6,231 nt of DNA from Anaerolineales bacterium UBA3905. Its GTDB lineage: Bacteria > Chloroflexota > Anaerolineae > Caldilineales > Caldilineaceae. The stretch's first letter is position 1, and each line of letters begins with the position of its first letter. The stretch lies in the NCBI GenBank assembly GCA_002391565.1, contig DGFH01000141.1, positions 1-6,231 of the forward strand, in the 5' to 3' direction. The notes beneath the pieces are model-generated. The model was given only the letters and a program-made list of their open reading frames with translations. It ran no database searches and was not told the origin of the DNA. Of this stretch, positions 5,239 through 6,231 are shown one piece after another. The translations under genes and the position numbers were made by a program.

Positions 5239-6231
5239 ATGTTGAAAGCAAAGTCTCTTACCGATGGGGATAGCCGGTTTCGACCGGGCAATCTGCCGGG
5301 TGAGCGGGTCAATGGAAATACTGCCTATGCGCAGTTACGCGACCGCATCCAGCAACGTTTGTTGGCGGAATTGAACCCAGCAGCAACGCGCGGTGACAAT
5401 GCTGAGGTGCGCCAGGTTGTCGAGCGCCTCTTCAACGAGACGCTGGTTGAGCTGGGCCTGCCGATGAGCCGCATTGAGCGAAATGACATTTTCGACCAAT
5501 TGCTGGCCGATATTTTAGGGCTTGGTCCGCTCGAAACATTGCTGGCGGATGACATGGTGACAGAAATCCTGGTTAATGGGCCCAACACCGTCTATATTGA
5601 ACGCGGGGGCAAGCTGGACCTGGCGCCGGTCAAGTTCCGTGATAACGATGACGTGATGCGGATCGTCGAACGTATTGTGGCGCCGCTGGGGCGGCGCGTC
5701 GATGAGTCAAGCCCGATGGTGGATGCGCGTCTGCCCGACGGCTCACGCGTCAATGTGATCATTCCGCCTCTGTCATTGAGCGGGCCATGCATCAGCATCC
5801 GCAAATTCCCCAAACATGCCTTGACGCCTGATGAGCTGATCAAAAAGGGCGCTATGACGCCCGGCATCGCGGACTTCCTGCGTGCGTGCGTCAAGGCTGC
5901 GCTCAACATCGTGGTTTCTGGCGGCACCGGCACCGGCAAAACAACGATTCTCAACGCCCTCTCATCCTTCATTCCTGAGGGTGAACGCATTCTGACCATC
6001 GAAGACGCCGCCGAGCTGCGTCTCCAACAACCCCATGTCGTTCGTCTGGAAGCACGACCTGCCAACGTCGAAGGCAAAGGGCAAATCACGATTCGCCAGT
6101 TGGTGATCAACGCCCTGCGTATGCGCCCCGACCGTATCGTCGTTGGTGAGGTGCGCGGCGCCGAAGCGCTGGACATGCTGCAGGCAATGAACACCGGTCA
6201 TGAAGGTTCGCTGACCACCGTCCACTCCAAC
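5239..6231 (+). CDS. cpaF: CpaF/TadA, Tad pilus assembly ATPase (3' end beyond window)
   Basis: The frame is open from ATG 5239 to the window end, giving 331 residues with no stop. It is the GspE/VirB11-type secretion ATPase that powers Tad/Flp pilin assembly from the cytoplasm. The N-terminal domain (about 30-190) includes LGLGPLETLLADDMVTEILV (93-112) and SRVNVIIPPL (169-178). The ATPase core shows Walker A GGTGTGKT (228-235), Asp box ILTIEDAAEL (251-260), the CpaF-typical HVVRLEARPANVEGKG (266-281), Walker B region RMRPDRIVVGEVRGAEAL (294-311, with E304), and His box GHEGSLTTVHSN (320-331), where the window stops. All catalytic motifs seen are intact. Family members are usually around 420-460 residues, so roughly a hundred are missing. 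The start is three bases after the preceding stop, with only a weak GGTGA (5226-5230) before it, suggesting coupling. Its place after tadBC is unusual. Confidence 0.95.
   Translation, partial: MLKAKSLTDGDSRFRPGNLPGERVNGNTAYAQLRDRIQQRLLAELNPAATRGDNAEVRQVVERLFNETLVELGLPMSRIERNDIFDQLLADILGLGPLETLLADDMVTEILVNGPNTVYIERGGKLDLAPVKFRDNDDVMRIVERIVAPLGRRVDESSPMVDARLPDGSRVNVIIPPLSLSGPCISIRKFPKHALTPDELIKKGAMTPGIADFLRACVKAALNIVVSGGTGTGKTTILNALSSFIPEGERILTIEDAAELRLQQPHVVRLEARPANVEGKGQITIRQLVINALRMRPDRIVVGEVRGAEALDMLQAMNTGHEGSLTTVHSN

Noticed and set aside
5592..6194. 200-residue open frame on the minus strand
   Set aside because: It lies wholly inside cpaF, whose + strand frame carries all the expected catalytic motifs. 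The reverse frame is rich in Arg/Ser and shows no recognisable domain or ribosome binding site.

Overview
The window holds most of one tight Tad/Flp-type (type IVc) pilus-assembly operon, all on the + strand. It runs: a short leader (1-194), a CpaE/TadZ-like ATPase (195-1457), the platform proteins TadB (1461-2417) and TadC (2423-3364), an unusual membrane-anchored TPR plus beta-propeller protein (3376-5235), and the CpaF/TadA assembly ATPase (from 5239, cut off by the window end). Gaps between genes are 3, 5, 11 and 3 bases, so the five genes are very probably co-transcribed and partly translationally coupled. I see no tRNA, rRNA, CRISPR array, insertion sequence or internal terminator.

The organism is a bacterium of moderately high GC. 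Three things fit Chloroflexota, perhaps an Anaerolineae- or Ardenticatenia-like lineage: a receiver-plus-ATPase CpaE, TadB/TadC of the monoderm style, and an exported protein with a long Thr-Pro linker joining TPRs to a PD40 propeller. This is an inference from protein style and I hold it loosely.

In the family model, CpaF is the cytoplasmic hexameric ATPase that powers pilin insertion. TadB and TadC form the inner-membrane platform it acts on, and CpaE/TadZ positions the machine in the cell. The unnamed fourth gene sits between tadC and cpaF, so it is a good candidate accessory part of the same machine. Its N-terminal TPR should be cytoplasmic and its C-terminal TPR array, linker and propeller should be outside the membrane. 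The prepilin, prepilin peptidase, CpaB and TadE/F-type pseudopilins are not in the window and could lie beyond either edge.

The most interesting points are: the TPR-TM-TPR-linker-propeller protein, whose propeller appears to have only four repeats with a possible 'velcro' closure; the position of cpaF downstream of tadBC instead of upstream; arginine in place of the P-loop lysine in CpaE; and a leader with a run of nine C's next to a cluster of small inverted repeats.
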